This document shows positions 9,619-22,791 of a DNA stretch of 64,000 nt, in pieces (positions within the stretch are counted from its first letter, which is position 1; the number at the start of each line of letters is the position of its first letter). The translations under genes were made by a program, and so were the position numbers. Location of the stretch: positions 186,964-250,963 of the forward strand of contig NZ_FMCV01000005.1 in NCBI RefSeq assembly GCF_900091565.1. The letters run 5' to 3'. A model generated the notes under the pieces. It was not told the DNA's origin. It was given only the letters and a program-made list of their open reading frames with translations, and made no database searches. Origin of the DNA: Micromonospora marina (lineage in GTDB: Bacteria; Actinomycetota; Actinomycetes; Mycobacteriales; Micromonosporaceae).

Positions 9619-9963
9619 TCAGCGCCGGCCCGCCTGGCGCTCGGCCGCCACGTCGGCACACGCCAGCTGACTCGCCGCCCGGTCGGCCGCTCGCTGCGCC
9701 GCAGCGAGGGAGCGGACCGGCAGTCGGGCGTCCCGGGTCTCCCGGCGCTGGACGAAGTAGTGCACAGCGGCCCGGACACGCGCCCGGTCGGCGGCGCTGG
9801 AACGGGCGGTGGCCAGGATCATCTCGCGCAGCCGCCGGGCCAGGTCCTCGGCGAGTTCGAGGTCGGGACCGTGCAGCCCGGCGCGGAGTGCGGTCAGCCG
9901 GCTGTCCACCTTCCGGAGGAGCAGGTCGGTGCCAGGCCCGGAGCCTCGTTCCTCGACGGTCAT
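9619..9963 (-). CDS. Small protein of unknown function, helical and charged
   Basis: This 114-residue protein is not one I recognise. It is Arg- and Ala-rich, has no membrane segment or signal peptide, and is probably all-helical, with a paired charge pattern around LELAEDLARRLREMILATARSS. The ATG at 9961-9963 has GGAGG five bases upstream, an excellent ribosome site, so I prefer it over an upstream in-frame start at 9987. The gene is divergent from the Lhr helicase, with a palindrome-rich AT-rich segment between them. A regulator or DNA-associated role is possible but unsupported. Confidence 0.6.
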   Translation of the reverse strand: MTVEERGSGPGTDLLLRKVDSRLTALRAGLHGPDLELAEDLARRLREMILATARSSAADRARVRAAVHYFVQRRETRDARLPVRSLAAAQRAADRAASQLACADVAAERQAGRR

Positions 9964-10029
9964 CCAAGCCTCCAGCCCACGCCGCAATCGCGAGTGAAGT
10001 TACTTTATGTTGCACTGCGCAAGCAAGCA

Positions 10030-10046
10030 GTTAAGTAAGACTTAAC
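10030..10046. promoter_or_regulatory. Perfect inverted repeat, candidate operator
   Basis: GTTAAGT, a three-base spacer, then ACTTAAC form a perfect 7-bp palindrome inside a locally AT-rich patch. The patch lies between the divergent 114-residue gene and the Lhr helicase. A second, weaker dyad (TTGC, five bases, GCAA) sits just to its left at about 10010-10022. Such sites commonly bind dimeric repressors; the binding protein is unknown. Confidence 0.45.
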
Positions 10047-10140
10047 GGAAGAAACGCACATTCCACAATCCGGCCCCGACGCCCGGACAGAACGCTCCGG
10101 CGATCGGCCGGATGTCGCACCGGCGCGGCAGGATGGGACC

Positions 10141-14934
<4,794 letters not shown>

Positions 14935-14962
14935 CCGCCCGGAGTTCCGGGGAGCGGGAACG

Positions 14963-14968
14963 TAGGGT
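14963..14968 (+). promoter_or_regulatory. Candidate -10 box for a leaderless start at 14975
   Basis: TAGGGT fits the actinobacterial TANNNT -10 consensus and ends six bases before a GTG. That spacing would place transcription start on or next to the start codon. It supports the idea that a real gene once began at 14975. Confidence 0.35.
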
Positions 14969-14974
14969 GTGCCG

Positions 14975-15131
14975 GTGGCCTCGATCCGGGTACGACAGGC
15001 GCGCGACGGGGACCGTGCCGCGCTGACGGCGGGCGGTCAAGCCGAGCATTCCGCACATCGGCGCGGACGGGATCCCGCTGCACGACGAGCTGCGCCTGGC
15101 GCGGCAGGTGACCAGGGCGGGCAACGGGTGA
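14975..15131 (+). pseudogene. Decayed gene: 5' and 3' remnants in different frames
   Basis: A GTG at 14975 begins VASIRVRQARDGDRAAL, which looks like the opening strand and helix of a GNAT-type acetyltransferase, but the frame soon turns into low-quality sequence. A different frame covers the end, reading IPHIGADGIPLHDELRLARQ and stopping at a TGA (15129-15131). That stop overlaps the start of the next gene as GTGA, the coupling seen throughout this window. The parsimonious reading is a gene that lost its middle by a deletion that also shifted the frame. The family of the 3' piece is unknown. Confidence 0.45.
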
Positions 15132-15916
15132 ACGGCAGCCCGCTGTGTGTCTCGCTGACCACCGACTACGGCCTGGCCGACGGATTCGTGGCGGCGTGCC
15201 ACGGGGTGCTGGCCCGGCTCGCCCCGGCTGTCCGGGTGATCGACGTGTCGCACCTGATCCCACCGGCCGACGTGCGCCGGGGCGCGGCGGTGCTCGCGCA
15301 GACGGTGCCGTACCTGCCGTGGGGCGTGCACGTGGCGGTGGTCGACCCGGGTGTCGGCACCGCGCGGCGCGGGGTCGCGCTCGCCGCGCCCGGCGGGCTG
15401 CTGGTCGGGCCGGACAACGGGCTGCTGATCGCGGCCGCGGAGGCTCTCGGGGGTGTGACCGCCGCAGTGGAGCTGACCAACCCGGAGTGGCTCGGCCCGT
15501 CCGTCTCCCGCACGTTCCACGGGCGGGACGTGTTCGCGCCGGTGGCCGCCCGGCTGGCGCTCGGCGCGCCGCCGGCCGGGGCGGGACCGGCCGTCGACCC
15601 GGGCGCGCTGGTCCGGCTGCCGGAACCGGTGGTACGCGCCGAGCCCGGCGGCCTCCGCGCCGAGGTGCTGACCGTCGACCACTTCGGCAACGTCCAGCTC
15701 GCCGCACCGGGCGCGCTGCTCGACGGCCTGCCGTCCCGATTACTGGTGAACGGCCACGAGGCGGTGCACGGCCGCACGTTCGGCGACGCCGAGCCCGGCA
15801 CGCTGGTGGTCTACGTCGACTCCGCCGCCCGGGTCGCCGTGGCGGTGAACACCGGCCGGGCCGCCGACACCCTCCACACCGCCCCGGGCGACGTCGTTAC
15901 GATCACCCACCCCTGA
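15128..15916 (+). CDS. SAM hydroxide adenosyltransferase (DUF62 family)
   Basis: This 262-residue enzyme belongs to the family that converts S-adenosylmethionine to adenosine and methionine using water or hydroxide, and that includes the chlorinase SalL and the fluorinase. Conserved stretches are SLTTDYGLADGFVAACHGVL at the N-terminus, DVSHLIPPADVRRGA, AVVDPGVGTARR, GPDNGLL, the FHGRDVFAP loop and TVDHFGNVQLA near residue 180. The ordinary family members in actinobacteria are hydroxide adenosyltransferases, and nothing around this gene suggests halogenation. The start is the GTG that overlaps the remnant's stop; the longer in-frame start at 14969-14975 would add non-homologous sequence. Confidence 0.88.
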   Translation: MNGSPLCVSLTTDYGLADGFVAACHGVLARLAPAVRVIDVSHLIPPADVRRGAAVLAQTVPYLPWGVHVAVVDPGVGTARRGVALAAPGGLLVGPDNGLLIAAAEALGGVTAAVELTNPEWLGPSVSRTFHGRDVFAPVAARLALGAPPAGAGPAVDPGALVRLPEPVVRAEPGGLRAEVLTVDHFGNVQLAAPGALLDGLPSRLLVNGHEAVHGRTFGDAEPGTLVVYVDSAARVAVAVNTGRAADTLHTAPGDVVTITHP

Positions 15917-15920
15917 CCCC

Positions 15921-15992
15921 GCGATCTTGCACTTGGCGCCCCGGCACAAGGGGCAGAAGCCCCGAAGGTCGGGCCGCAAGCGCAAGATCAAC
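15921..15992. repeat. Interrupted palindromic repeat between convergent genes, likely terminator
   Basis: GATCTTGC at 15923-15930 pairs with GCAAGATC at 15982-15989, extended by CTTG/CAAG. An inner hairpin, GGGGC-agaa-GCCCC, lies at 15950-15963. It sits between the ends of two convergent genes and could terminate both. From memory, a GATCTTGCACTT...AAGTGCAAGATC family is widespread in Micromonospora intergenic regions, and this looks like a diverged copy; that recollection was not checked. Confidence 0.55.
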
Positions 15993-16007
15993 GAGGGGAG
16001 CAGGGGG

Positions 16008-17258
16008 TCAGCAGCGGGGGACTGTGCCGCCGTAGATCGAGGACAGGTACGCGTGGCTGACGTAGGTGCCGCCCACCAGGCGGTACCACCTCGTCGTGGT
16101 GCGGTACGTGCCGGCGATCCGCTGCCCGGTCACGTAGCACTGCACCGGAATGTGGGCGTACGTGGCGGCCAGGCCCCGGCTCGCGTACGAGGCGCTCGCC
16201 CCGGTGCGCAGGTTCAGCGGCCCCGAGCCGACCACGGCCCGCGCTCCGCCCCCGGTCCACAGCAGCGTCACGTCGACCCAGGCGTTGTCGGTGAGCCGCA
16301 GCCCGTCCCAGAACGTCCCGTCGGCCAGGTCCAGCCCGGCCGGGTTGCGCACGGTGCGGCCGAACTGGTCGCGCCCGCCGTTGTAGCCGTTCTGGTACGC
16401 CGCCTGCGCCTGCGGCAACCCGCGCGGCAGGTCCTTCCAGTTCTCCCGGACCGACGCCGGGTTCCACCAGTCGTCCCGGGTGTTCCACGGGCCGACGTCC
16501 CACACCGGGGCGTACTCGCAGCGGCTGCCGCTCGTGGTGCACACCTTGACCGTGTAGTCGCCGGTGCCGCGCGGGGACAGGCCGCGCCGGGTGGGCAGCG
16601 CCGCGAAGTGGTCCCGGGTGCGCACCGTGTGCCCGTTGGCGGTGGTGCCGCCGACCAGGCCGATCCGGGTCGCGTACACCCGGTACCTGAGCGCGGCGGC
16701 CGGCTGGACCGCTGTGGTGGCGACCCGGTCGGCGGCCAGGGTCAGGCCGGTGACGGTGGCCTCCGACGCGGCGTCGCTGCTGGTCAGCACGACGCGGGCC
16801 TGGATCCGGCTGACCGGTGCGTCGAAGACCGCCTCGGTGGCGTCGCGCCACTCGGTCCAGCCGCGGGTACGCCAGCCACGTACCTGGGCCACCGCCGTAC
16901 CTCCGTCGCCGGTGCGGGCGGCGAACTGGGCGCGTACCCGGGTCGCGGGCCGGTCCAGGGTGCGCGGCGCGGAGAGCAGGATGCCCTCGGCGACCGGTCC
17001 GCCGGCGGCGGCCGGGCGGGTGCGGGCGGTGGGACGGGGGTCGGCGAGCCGCAGGCGGCCGGACCGCCAGGCGACGTTGACGTCGTCGCCGCCGGCGACG
17101 GCGAGGTCGACGGACCAGCGCTCGGGGCCGGGTGCGGCGGCGCGGGACGGTACGGCGGCGGGCGGGGGCGCGGCCGGCGCGGGCGTGCCGGGCAGTCCGG
17201 CGGCCACGGTGAGCAGGGCGGTCAGGGCGACGACGGTACGGCGTCGGGAACGGGCCAT
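16008..17258 (-). CDS. Secreted protein with C-terminal SH3-like region
   Basis: This 416-residue exported protein opens with MARSRRRTVVALTALLTVAAG and an Ala/Pro-rich linker, a typical signal peptide with cleavage near APAAP. A beta-rich domain of unknown type occupies about residues 55-210. It is followed by a conserved segment with VWDVGPWNTRDDWWNP and YQNGYNGGRDQFGR, and a C-terminal part (GSGPLNLRTGASASY onward) resembling a bacterial SH3 domain. This architecture recurs in secreted actinobacterial proteins thought to act at the cell wall, but no catalytic motif is obvious. GAGGAG lies seven bases before the ATG at 17256-17258; an alternative ATG two codons earlier is too close to it. 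It is convergent with the adenosyltransferase gene. Confidence 0.7.
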   Translation of the reverse strand: MARSRRRTVVALTALLTVAAGLPGTPAPAAPPPAAVPSRAAAPGPERWSVDLAVAGGDDVNVAWRSGRLRLADPRPTARTRPAAAGGPVAEGILLSAPRTLDRPATRVRAQFAARTGDGGTAVAQVRGWRTRGWTEWRDATEAVFDAPVSRIQARVVLTSSDAASEATVTGLTLAADRVATTAVQPAAALRYRVYATRIGLVGGTTANGHTVRTRDHFAALPTRRGLSPRGTGDYTVKVCTTSGSRCEYAPVWDVGPWNTRDDWWNPASVRENWKDLPRGLPQAQAAYQNGYNGGRDQFGRTVRNPAGLDLADGTFWDGLRLTDNAWVDVTLLWTGGGARAVVGSGPLNLRTGASASYASRGLAATYAHIPVQCYVTGQRIAGTYRTTTRWYRLVGGTYVSHAYLSSIYGGTVPRC

Positions 17259-17367
17259 CAGCATTCTCCTCAGAACCCCCTGATCGTGTCGTTTCCGCAG
17301 ATCAAGTGGAACCTCAGTACAAATAGCGACACATGCGAATTCCGCTCGGGCGGGGGACAATGGCCGG

Positions 17368-18189
17368 GTGCCCGAAGGCGACACCGTCTGGAACACCGCG
17401 CGCGTCCTGCAACGCGCACTCGCCGGGGCCCGGCTCACCGGGTCCGACTTCCGCGTGCCGCAGCTCGCCGCCACCGACCTGACCGGCTGGACGGTGCGCG
17501 AGTCGGCCAGCCGGGGCAAGCACCTGCTGCTGCGCCTGGCGGCCACCGATGCCGCGCCCTGGACGCTGCACTCGCACCTGCGGATGGACGGCGCCTGGCG
17601 GGCGTACGCCCCGGGCGAGCGCTGGCGCGGACGGCCGGCGCACCTGATCCGGGTGGTGCTGCGTTCCCCGGCCGCGGTCGCTGTCGGCTACCACCTGCAC
17701 GAGCTGGCACTGGTGCCGGCCGCCGAGGAGGAGTCGCTCGTCGGCCACCTCGGCCCGGACCTGCTCGGGCCGGACTGGGATGCCGGCGAGGCGGTCCGCC
17801 GGCTGGCGGCCGACCCCGACCGCACCATCGGCGAGGCGCTGCTCGACCAGCGCAACCTGGCCGGGGTGGGCAACCTCTACAAGTGCGAGGTGCTGTTCCT
17901 GCGCGGCGTGTCGCCGTGGACGCCGGTGGGCGCGGTGCCGGACCTGCCCGGCACCGTCGCGCTGGCCCAGCGGCTGCTGGCGGCCAACCGGGGCCGCTGG
18001 ACGCAGAGCACCACGGGGGTGCTGCACCGGGGCGGGACCAGCTACGTCTACGGCCGCCGGGCGCAGCCGTGCCGCCGCTGCGGGACCGCCATCCGCAAGG
18101 AGGAACTGGGCGAACGGGTCACCTACTGGTGCCCGGCCTGCCAGCCGGGCGTGGAACTTCCACGAAACACCCAAGATCGGCCGAGATAG
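17368..18189 (+). CDS. nei: Formamidopyrimidine/endonuclease VIII-like DNA glycosylase (Nei2 type)
   Basis: This 273-residue base-excision repair enzyme has a bifunctional glycosylase/AP-lyase fold. The N-terminus is PEGDTVWNTARVL after the initiator, giving the catalytic Pro and Glu. The H2TH region includes LLDQRNLAGVGNLYKCEVLF, and the C-terminal zinc finger has four cysteines in CRRCGTAIRKEELGERVTYW followed by CPAC. The PEGDTV start and the finger match the Nei2 branch found in mycobacteria rather than MutM (PELPEVE). The start is GTG; GACAAT six bases upstream could be a weak leaderless -10. It is divergent from the secreted protein gene. Confidence 0.9.
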   Translation: MPEGDTVWNTARVLQRALAGARLTGSDFRVPQLAATDLTGWTVRESASRGKHLLLRLAATDAAPWTLHSHLRMDGAWRAYAPGERWRGRPAHLIRVVLRSPAAVAVGYHLHELALVPAAEEESLVGHLGPDLLGPDWDAGEAVRRLAADPDRTIGEALLDQRNLAGVGNLYKCEVLFLRGVSPWTPVGAVPDLPGTVALAQRLLAANRGRWTQSTTGVLHRGGTSYVYGRRAQPCRRCGTAIRKEELGERVTYWCPACQPGVELPRNTQDRPR

Positions 18190-18318
18190 GGACGATTGGG
18201 TACTTCCGCCTCACCCCTGTGACGTCGCATGCTGCGGTGGAACGCTCACGGATCGTCATCAGCGCGTACGCCCGCCACGCCGGGGTGTCGGCCGGCGCGC
18301 CCAGACCCGGGGAGAGCC

Positions 18319-21300
18319 ATGGTGCTGTTCCGCCGCAGCCGGCCCGGACGTCCCGACCGCGCCGCCGTCGTCGCCGACGAGACCGCGCCGACCGCGCCTG
18401 CCGGTTCCGTCGCGCCCGCCGTCCCGGCCGCCCGGGACGGCGACGACGCGCACCGCCCGGCGCCGGCGAGCCTGGACCCGGCCGCCGTGCCGCGCCTGTT
18501 CGGCCCGGTGCCGAACACCGCCGCCAGCCCGCTGCCCACGCTCGACCCGGACGGCAGTCCGGTGCCCGGCACCGGCGTCCGCAAGTTCGTCGACCCGCTG
18601 CCGCTGCCCGGGCAGCCGGCCACCGCCGGGCTCGGCGCACGCCTGCCCGTCGCCGTTCCCGACACCATCACCTGGCCGGGCTGCGACTACTACGAGATCG
18701 GCCTCCAGGAGTACGCGCAACGCCTGCACCGCGACCTGCCGGCCACCCGGCTGCGCGGCTACCGCCAGCTCAACCTGGGCACCGACGCGTCCGGGCACAA
18801 CACGGTCAGCCCGCCCGGCCGCCCCTGGCACCTCGGGCCGATGATCGTGGCCCGGCGGGGCCGCCCGGTGCGGATCAAGTTCATCAACCAGCTCCCCACC
18901 GGACGGGCCGGCGAGCTGTTCCTGCCGGTCGACGAGACTGTCGACGGCGCCGGTGCCGGACCGCTGGACGGTCCCGCGCCGTACCCGCAGAACCGGGCCG
19001 TGCCGCACCTGTCCGGCGCGCAGACCGGGTGGATCAGCGCCGGCAACCCGTGGCAGTGGGTGACCCCGGCCGGCGAGATCACCCCGTACCCGGCCGGTGT
19101 GGGCGTGACGCCGGTGCCGGACATGCCGCCACCCGGAGCGGGGGCCACCACGCTGTACTTCCCGAACGACCAGAGCGGCCGGCTCATGTGGCTGCACGAC
19201 AACACGCTCGGCCTGTCCCGGCTCACCGTCTACTCCGGGCAGATCGCGCTCTACCTGCTCACCGACCCGGCCGAGGAACGGCTCGTCGACGACGGCGTGC
19301 TACCCGCCGACCAGCTCCCGCTGGTGATCGAGGACAAGACGTTCGTCCCCGACGACGCGCAGCTCGCCGCCCAGGACCCCACCTGGGACCGGGACCGCTG
19401 GGGCGCCAAGGGCAGCCTCTGGCACCCGCACGTCTACCAGCCGCGGCAGAACCCGTACCGGCTCACCGGCACCAACCCCACCGGGCGCTGGGACTACGGG
19501 CCGTGGACCCACGACCCGGACGGCGGCCACAGCCCGTGGGTCGCCCCGGTGCCGAACCCGCACCACGACCCCGACACCGATCCCGACGAGCCGCCGCTGG
19601 TACCCGGCGTGCCGTACCCGTCAGCGGTCCCCGACGCGTACGGCGACACCCCGCTCGTCAACGGCGTGGCCTACCCGTACCTGGAGGTCGCGCCACGGGC
19701 GTACCGGTTCCGGATCCTCAACGCCTGCGCCGACCGGGCGCTCAACCTCCAGCTCTACCGGGCCGCCTCGGACGCGCCGATGTGGGCCGACGACGGCAGC
19801 CCGGCCGACCCGGGCGCCGGTGAGGTGCCGATGGTCGAGGCGGTACGCGCGCCGGGACGGCCCGCGTACTGGCCGGTGGACGGGCGCGACGGCGGCGTGC
19901 CCGACCCGGCCGCCGCCGGACCCGAGATGATCCAGATCGGCAACGAGAGCGGTCTGCTCCCGGCCCCTGTGGTGCTGACGAACCGGCCGGTGGACTACCG
20001 GTACGACAGGCAGGACCCGACCGTGCTCAATGTGGACGGGCACGCACTGCTGCTCGCCCCCGGCGAACGGGCCGACGTGGTGGTGGACTTCTCCACCGTC
20101 CCGCCGGGCAGCACGCTCATCCTCTACAACGACTGCCCCGCACCGCTGCCCCGGTTCGATCCCCGCTACGACCACCACACCGGCGCGCCGGACCGGACCG
20201 CCGCCGGTGGCCTGCCGCCGACCCGCCCCGGGTACGGCCCGAACACCCGCACCCTGCTCCAGATCCGGGTCACCGGCACCCCCGCCGAGCCGTACGACAC
20301 CCGGCGGCTCGCCGACCGGCTGCCCGGGGCGTACGCCCGCAGCCAGCCGCCGCCGATCGTGCCGCAACCCGCGTACGACGCCGCGATCGGCACCTCCACC
20401 CCACGCCCGACGCTCGTTCCCGCGCGGGCCACCTCGGTCACGTTCACCCCGGCCGGCGCGACCGCCCCGGTCACGCTGCCGCTGGCGGTGAAGTCGGTCG
20501 GGCAGGTGTTCGAGGCCCGGCACGGCCGCGCGGTGGGACGGCTCGGCGTCGGCCACCCGGTCGGCGGGCCGCTCGCCCCGGCCACCCTGCCGCTGGGGCC
20601 GGCCGACCCGGCCACCGAGGTGCTGCACGCCACCGACCCGGCCGTGGCGGTCGGCACGCCCGGCGACGGCACCCAGCTCTGGCGGATCGTCGGCGACGCC
20701 CCGCGTACCCATCCCGTCCACATCGAGGGCTGCGACGTGCAGCTGGTCAACCGGGTCGGCTGGGACGGCACGGTCCGCCCGCCGGACCCGGGCGAGCTGG
20801 GCTGGAAGGACACCGTCCGGGTCAACCCCCGGGAGGACGTGGTGGTGGCGCTGCGCCCCGTCCCGCCCGCCCTGCCCTTCAAGATCGGCGACAGCGTACG
20901 GCTGCTCGACCCGGCCCGTCCGGCCGGCGCACGGCTGGACGCCGGTCCGGTCAGCCCGGCCGACGGCCGCCCCGCCGTCGTGGTCAACCAGCTGGTCAAC
21001 CTGGGCTGGGAGTACCGCTGGCAGACCCGCTCGGCCGGACTGCGCGACCAGGGCATGAGCCGCCCGCTGGTCCTGCGCCTCGCGCCCAGGGCGCCGACCG
21101 GGCTCACCGCCACCCCGGCGCCCGGCAGCGCCACCGCGCTCCCCGCCATCGCCCTGACGTGGACCGGCAACGGCAGCCGTCCCGTACCGACCAGCCACCG
21201 GCTGCAACGCGCCACCGACAGCACATTCACCACCGGGCTGACCGAGATCACCGTGGCCGCCACCGCCACGAGGTACACCGACGCCACAGTCACCCCCGGC

Positions 21301-21957
21301 GTCACCTACCACTACCGGATCCGGGCCGAGAACGCGGTGAGCTGCTCGTCCTGGTCCAACGCCGTACCGGCGGCGGTGCACCTCACCGCGCCGGCCCGGC
21401 TGACAGCGGTGCTGCCGCCGGCCGCGCCGCTACGGGTGGCGCTGCGCTGGGCCAACCACTCCTTCGCCACCGGGGTGGACGTGCAGCGGGCCACGAACCC
21501 GACGTTCACCAGCGGTCCGGGCACCACGGCCATCGCCGTGGGCGAGGCCCACGTGGACCCGGCCGTCGCGCCGGACACCACGTACTACTACCGGGTACGC
21601 ACGACGTACCTGGGGGCCGCCTCCCCCTGGTCGACGGTGGCCACCGTGACCACCCCCGCCCGGCCGGTCGCGCCCACCGAGGTGAGCGTCACCGCGAGCG
21701 TGTCCGGGCCGGACACCGCCACCGTGACGGTGAGCTGGTCGGCACCGACGCCGACCGGACCGGGCGCCGGGTTCGTCGTGCAGCGCGCCACCGACGCCGC
21801 CTTCACCCGTGAACCGGCGACGTTCCACGTGACCGGCCGCGGCTTCACCAACACCGGCCTGACGAGAGGCACGACCTACCACTACCGGGTAAGAGCCACG
21901 AACGTCGTAGGCACCTCCCCCTGGACCGCCCCGACCCGCACCACAACCCCCACCTGA
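18319..21957 (+). CDS. Multicopper oxidase-like protein lacking copper ligands, with three fibronectin III repeats
   Basis: This 1,212-residue protein has a CotA/bilirubin oxidase-like cupredoxin fold over about residues 75-920, followed by three fibronectin type III repeats to the C-terminus. The copper-binding motifs can be aligned to CotA but are degenerate. HLHG is HLSG at H230, the HDH site is HDN at 293-295, and HPIHLH is HPVHIE at 798-803. The HCH...H cluster is W901-QTR...L, with only the axial Met (M913) kept before RP. No signal peptide is visible; the N-terminus is basic then Pro/Ala-rich. The ATG has GGGGAGA upstream. With these ligands missing, oxidase activity is unlikely; a binding or structural role is inferred. 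It is transcribed alone, downstream of nei. Confidence 0.8.
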   Translation: MVLFRRSRPGRPDRAAVVADETAPTAPAGSVAPAVPAARDGDDAHRPAPASLDPAAVPRLFGPVPNTAASPLPTLDPDGSPVPGTGVRKFVDPLPLPGQPATAGLGARLPVAVPDTITWPGCDYYEIGLQEYAQRLHRDLPATRLRGYRQLNLGTDASGHNTVSPPGRPWHLGPMIVARRGRPVRIKFINQLPTGRAGELFLPVDETVDGAGAGPLDGPAPYPQNRAVPHLSGAQTGWISAGNPWQWVTPAGEITPYPAGVGVTPVPDMPPPGAGATTLYFPNDQSGRLMWLHDNTLGLSRLTVYSGQIALYLLTDPAEERLVDDGVLPADQLPLVIEDKTFVPDDAQLAAQDPTWDRDRWGAKGSLWHPHVYQPRQNPYRLTGTNPTGRWDYGPWTHDPDGGHSPWVAPVPNPHHDPDTDPDEPPLVPGVPYPSAVPDAYGDTPLVNGVAYPYLEVAPRAYRFRILNACADRALNLQLYRAASDAPMWADDGSPADPGAGEVPMVEAVRAPGRPAYWPVDGRDGGVPDPAAAGPEMIQIGNESGLLPAPVVLTNRPVDYRYDRQDPTVLNVDGHALLLAPGERADVVVDFSTVPPGSTLILYNDCPAPLPRFDPRYDHHTGAPDRTAAGGLPPTRPGYGPNTRTLLQIRVTGTPAEPYDTRRLADRLPGAYARSQPPPIVPQPAYDAAIGTSTPRPTLVPARATSVTFTPAGATAPVTLPLAVKSVGQVFEARHGRAVGRLGVGHPVGGPLAPATLPLGPADPATEVLHATDPAVAVGTPGDGTQLWRIVGDAPRTHPVHIEGCDVQLVNRVGWDGTVRPPDPGELGWKDTVRVNPREDVVVALRPVPPALPFKIGDSVRLLDPARPAGARLDAGPVSPADGRPAVVVNQLVNLGWEYRWQTRSAGLRDQGMSRPLVLRLAPRAPTGLTATPAPGSATALPAIALTWTGNGSRPVPTSHRLQRATDSTFTTGLTEITVAATATRYTDATVTPGVTYHYRIRAENAVSCSSWSNAVPAAVHLTAPARLTAVLPPAAPLRVALRWANHSFATGVDVQRATNPTFTSGPGTTAIAVGEAHVDPAVAPDTTYYYRVRTTYLGAASPWSTVATVTTPARPVAPTEVSVTASVSGPDTATVTVSWSAPTPTGPGAGFVVQRATDAAFTREPATFHVTGRGFTNTGLTRGTTYHYRVRATNVVGTSPWTAPTRTTTPT

Positions 21958-22013
21958 CCCCTCCCCCTCCCTGGGGGCGCGGGGGCGGGAGCCGGCCGGA
22001 GCAGCGGGGACTG

Positions 22014-22775
22014 TCAGGGGGCGCGCAGCGGGGTGCGGAGTTCGGCCAGGGCGGAGGCCACACCGTGCAGCAGGTCGGTGGCCTCGGTCAGGCGCGCGGC
22101 GGCCGGGTGCTCGGTGTTCGGACGCGCCTCCTCGGCCACGTAACCGGCGGCGGCCACCACCAGCCGCTCGTACGCGGCCACCCCGTCCTCCAGCTGGGCC
22201 ACGAGCGTGGCGTGCACCTCATTCAGCGGGCTCTGCGGGGTCAGCTTCGCCGCGCGCTCCACGCCCGCCAGCCGGGTCGCCAGCTCGCGCAGGGACCGGT
22301 CCGCTTCGGCCGCCTCCCGGACCGCCGGCTCGGCGAGCCCGGTCAGCCGCCCGGCCAGCCCGGCCAGGGTGAGCGCGGCCCGGTCCAGCCGGGCCCACGG
22401 CTCGGCCGCGGCGGTGCCACGTAGCGCGAGGCGGGAGCGGACCCGGCGTACCTCGGCCACGACGCCCGGGCCCACGGGGAGCCGCTCGACGGCGGCGACC
22501 AGCCGGGCGCGGGAACGGGCGGCGGCCTCGGCCGGGTCCAGGGCGGGCGGGGGCGGCACGGCGGCGAGCGCGCGGTGGTCGATCCAGCGCCAGGCGGCCA
22601 CCGCGATCGCGCTGCCCGCGGCGCCGGCCCAGGCCGCGTCCGCCAGGCCCAGTCCGGCGTACGGGGTCAGCACCGCGGCGGCACCGCCGAGTCCTCCGGC
22701 CAGCACGCTCCACCGCCGCGCCGAGTTGCGGAGCCTGCGCAGCCTGCGGAAGTGCCGGGCCCGTTCGTCCGCCAT
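22014..22775 (-). CDS. pspM: Phage shock / envelope stress membrane protein PspM
   Basis: This 253-residue protein has two adjacent hydrophobic helices at about residues 24-62 and a long helical cytoplasmic C-terminal part rich in Ala, Glu and Arg. It lies 16 bases downstream of pspA, which is itself downstream of clgR. That is the arrangement clgR-pspA-pspM of mycobacteria (Rv2745c-Rv2744c-Rv2743c), where PspM is the membrane partner that PspA associates with. Identification rests mainly on topology and synteny, since the sequence is poorly conserved. The ATG opens MADERARHFRRLRRLR. Confidence 0.72.
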   Translation of the reverse strand: MADERARHFRRLRRLRNSARRWSVLAGGLGGAAAVLTPYAGLGLADAAWAGAAGSAIAVAAWRWIDHRALAAVPPPPALDPAEAAARSRARLVAAVERLPVGPGVVAEVRRVRSRLALRGTAAAEPWARLDRAALTLAGLAGRLTGLAEPAVREAAEADRSLRELATRLAGVERAAKLTPQSPLNEVHATLVAQLEDGVAAYERLVVAAAGYVAEEARPNTEHPAAARLTEATDLLHGVASALAELRTPLRAP

Positions 22776-22791
22776 CGTGTCCGCCCCTCCG

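Noticed and set aside
15128..15916. A SalL-like chlorinase or fluorinase.
   Set aside because: The family resemblance is real, but nothing in the surroundings suggests halogenated products and the ordinary hydroxide adenosyltransferase is far more common.
17356..17361. GACAAT as a leaderless -10 for the nei gene.
   Set aside because: It lacks the leading T of TANNNT, so it is mentioned only as weak support in the gene entry.
15927..19823. A 1,298-codon plus-strand frame crossing several genes.
   Set aside because: It runs antisense through the secreted protein and in wrong frames through nei and the oxidase-like gene, and has no recognisable domain.
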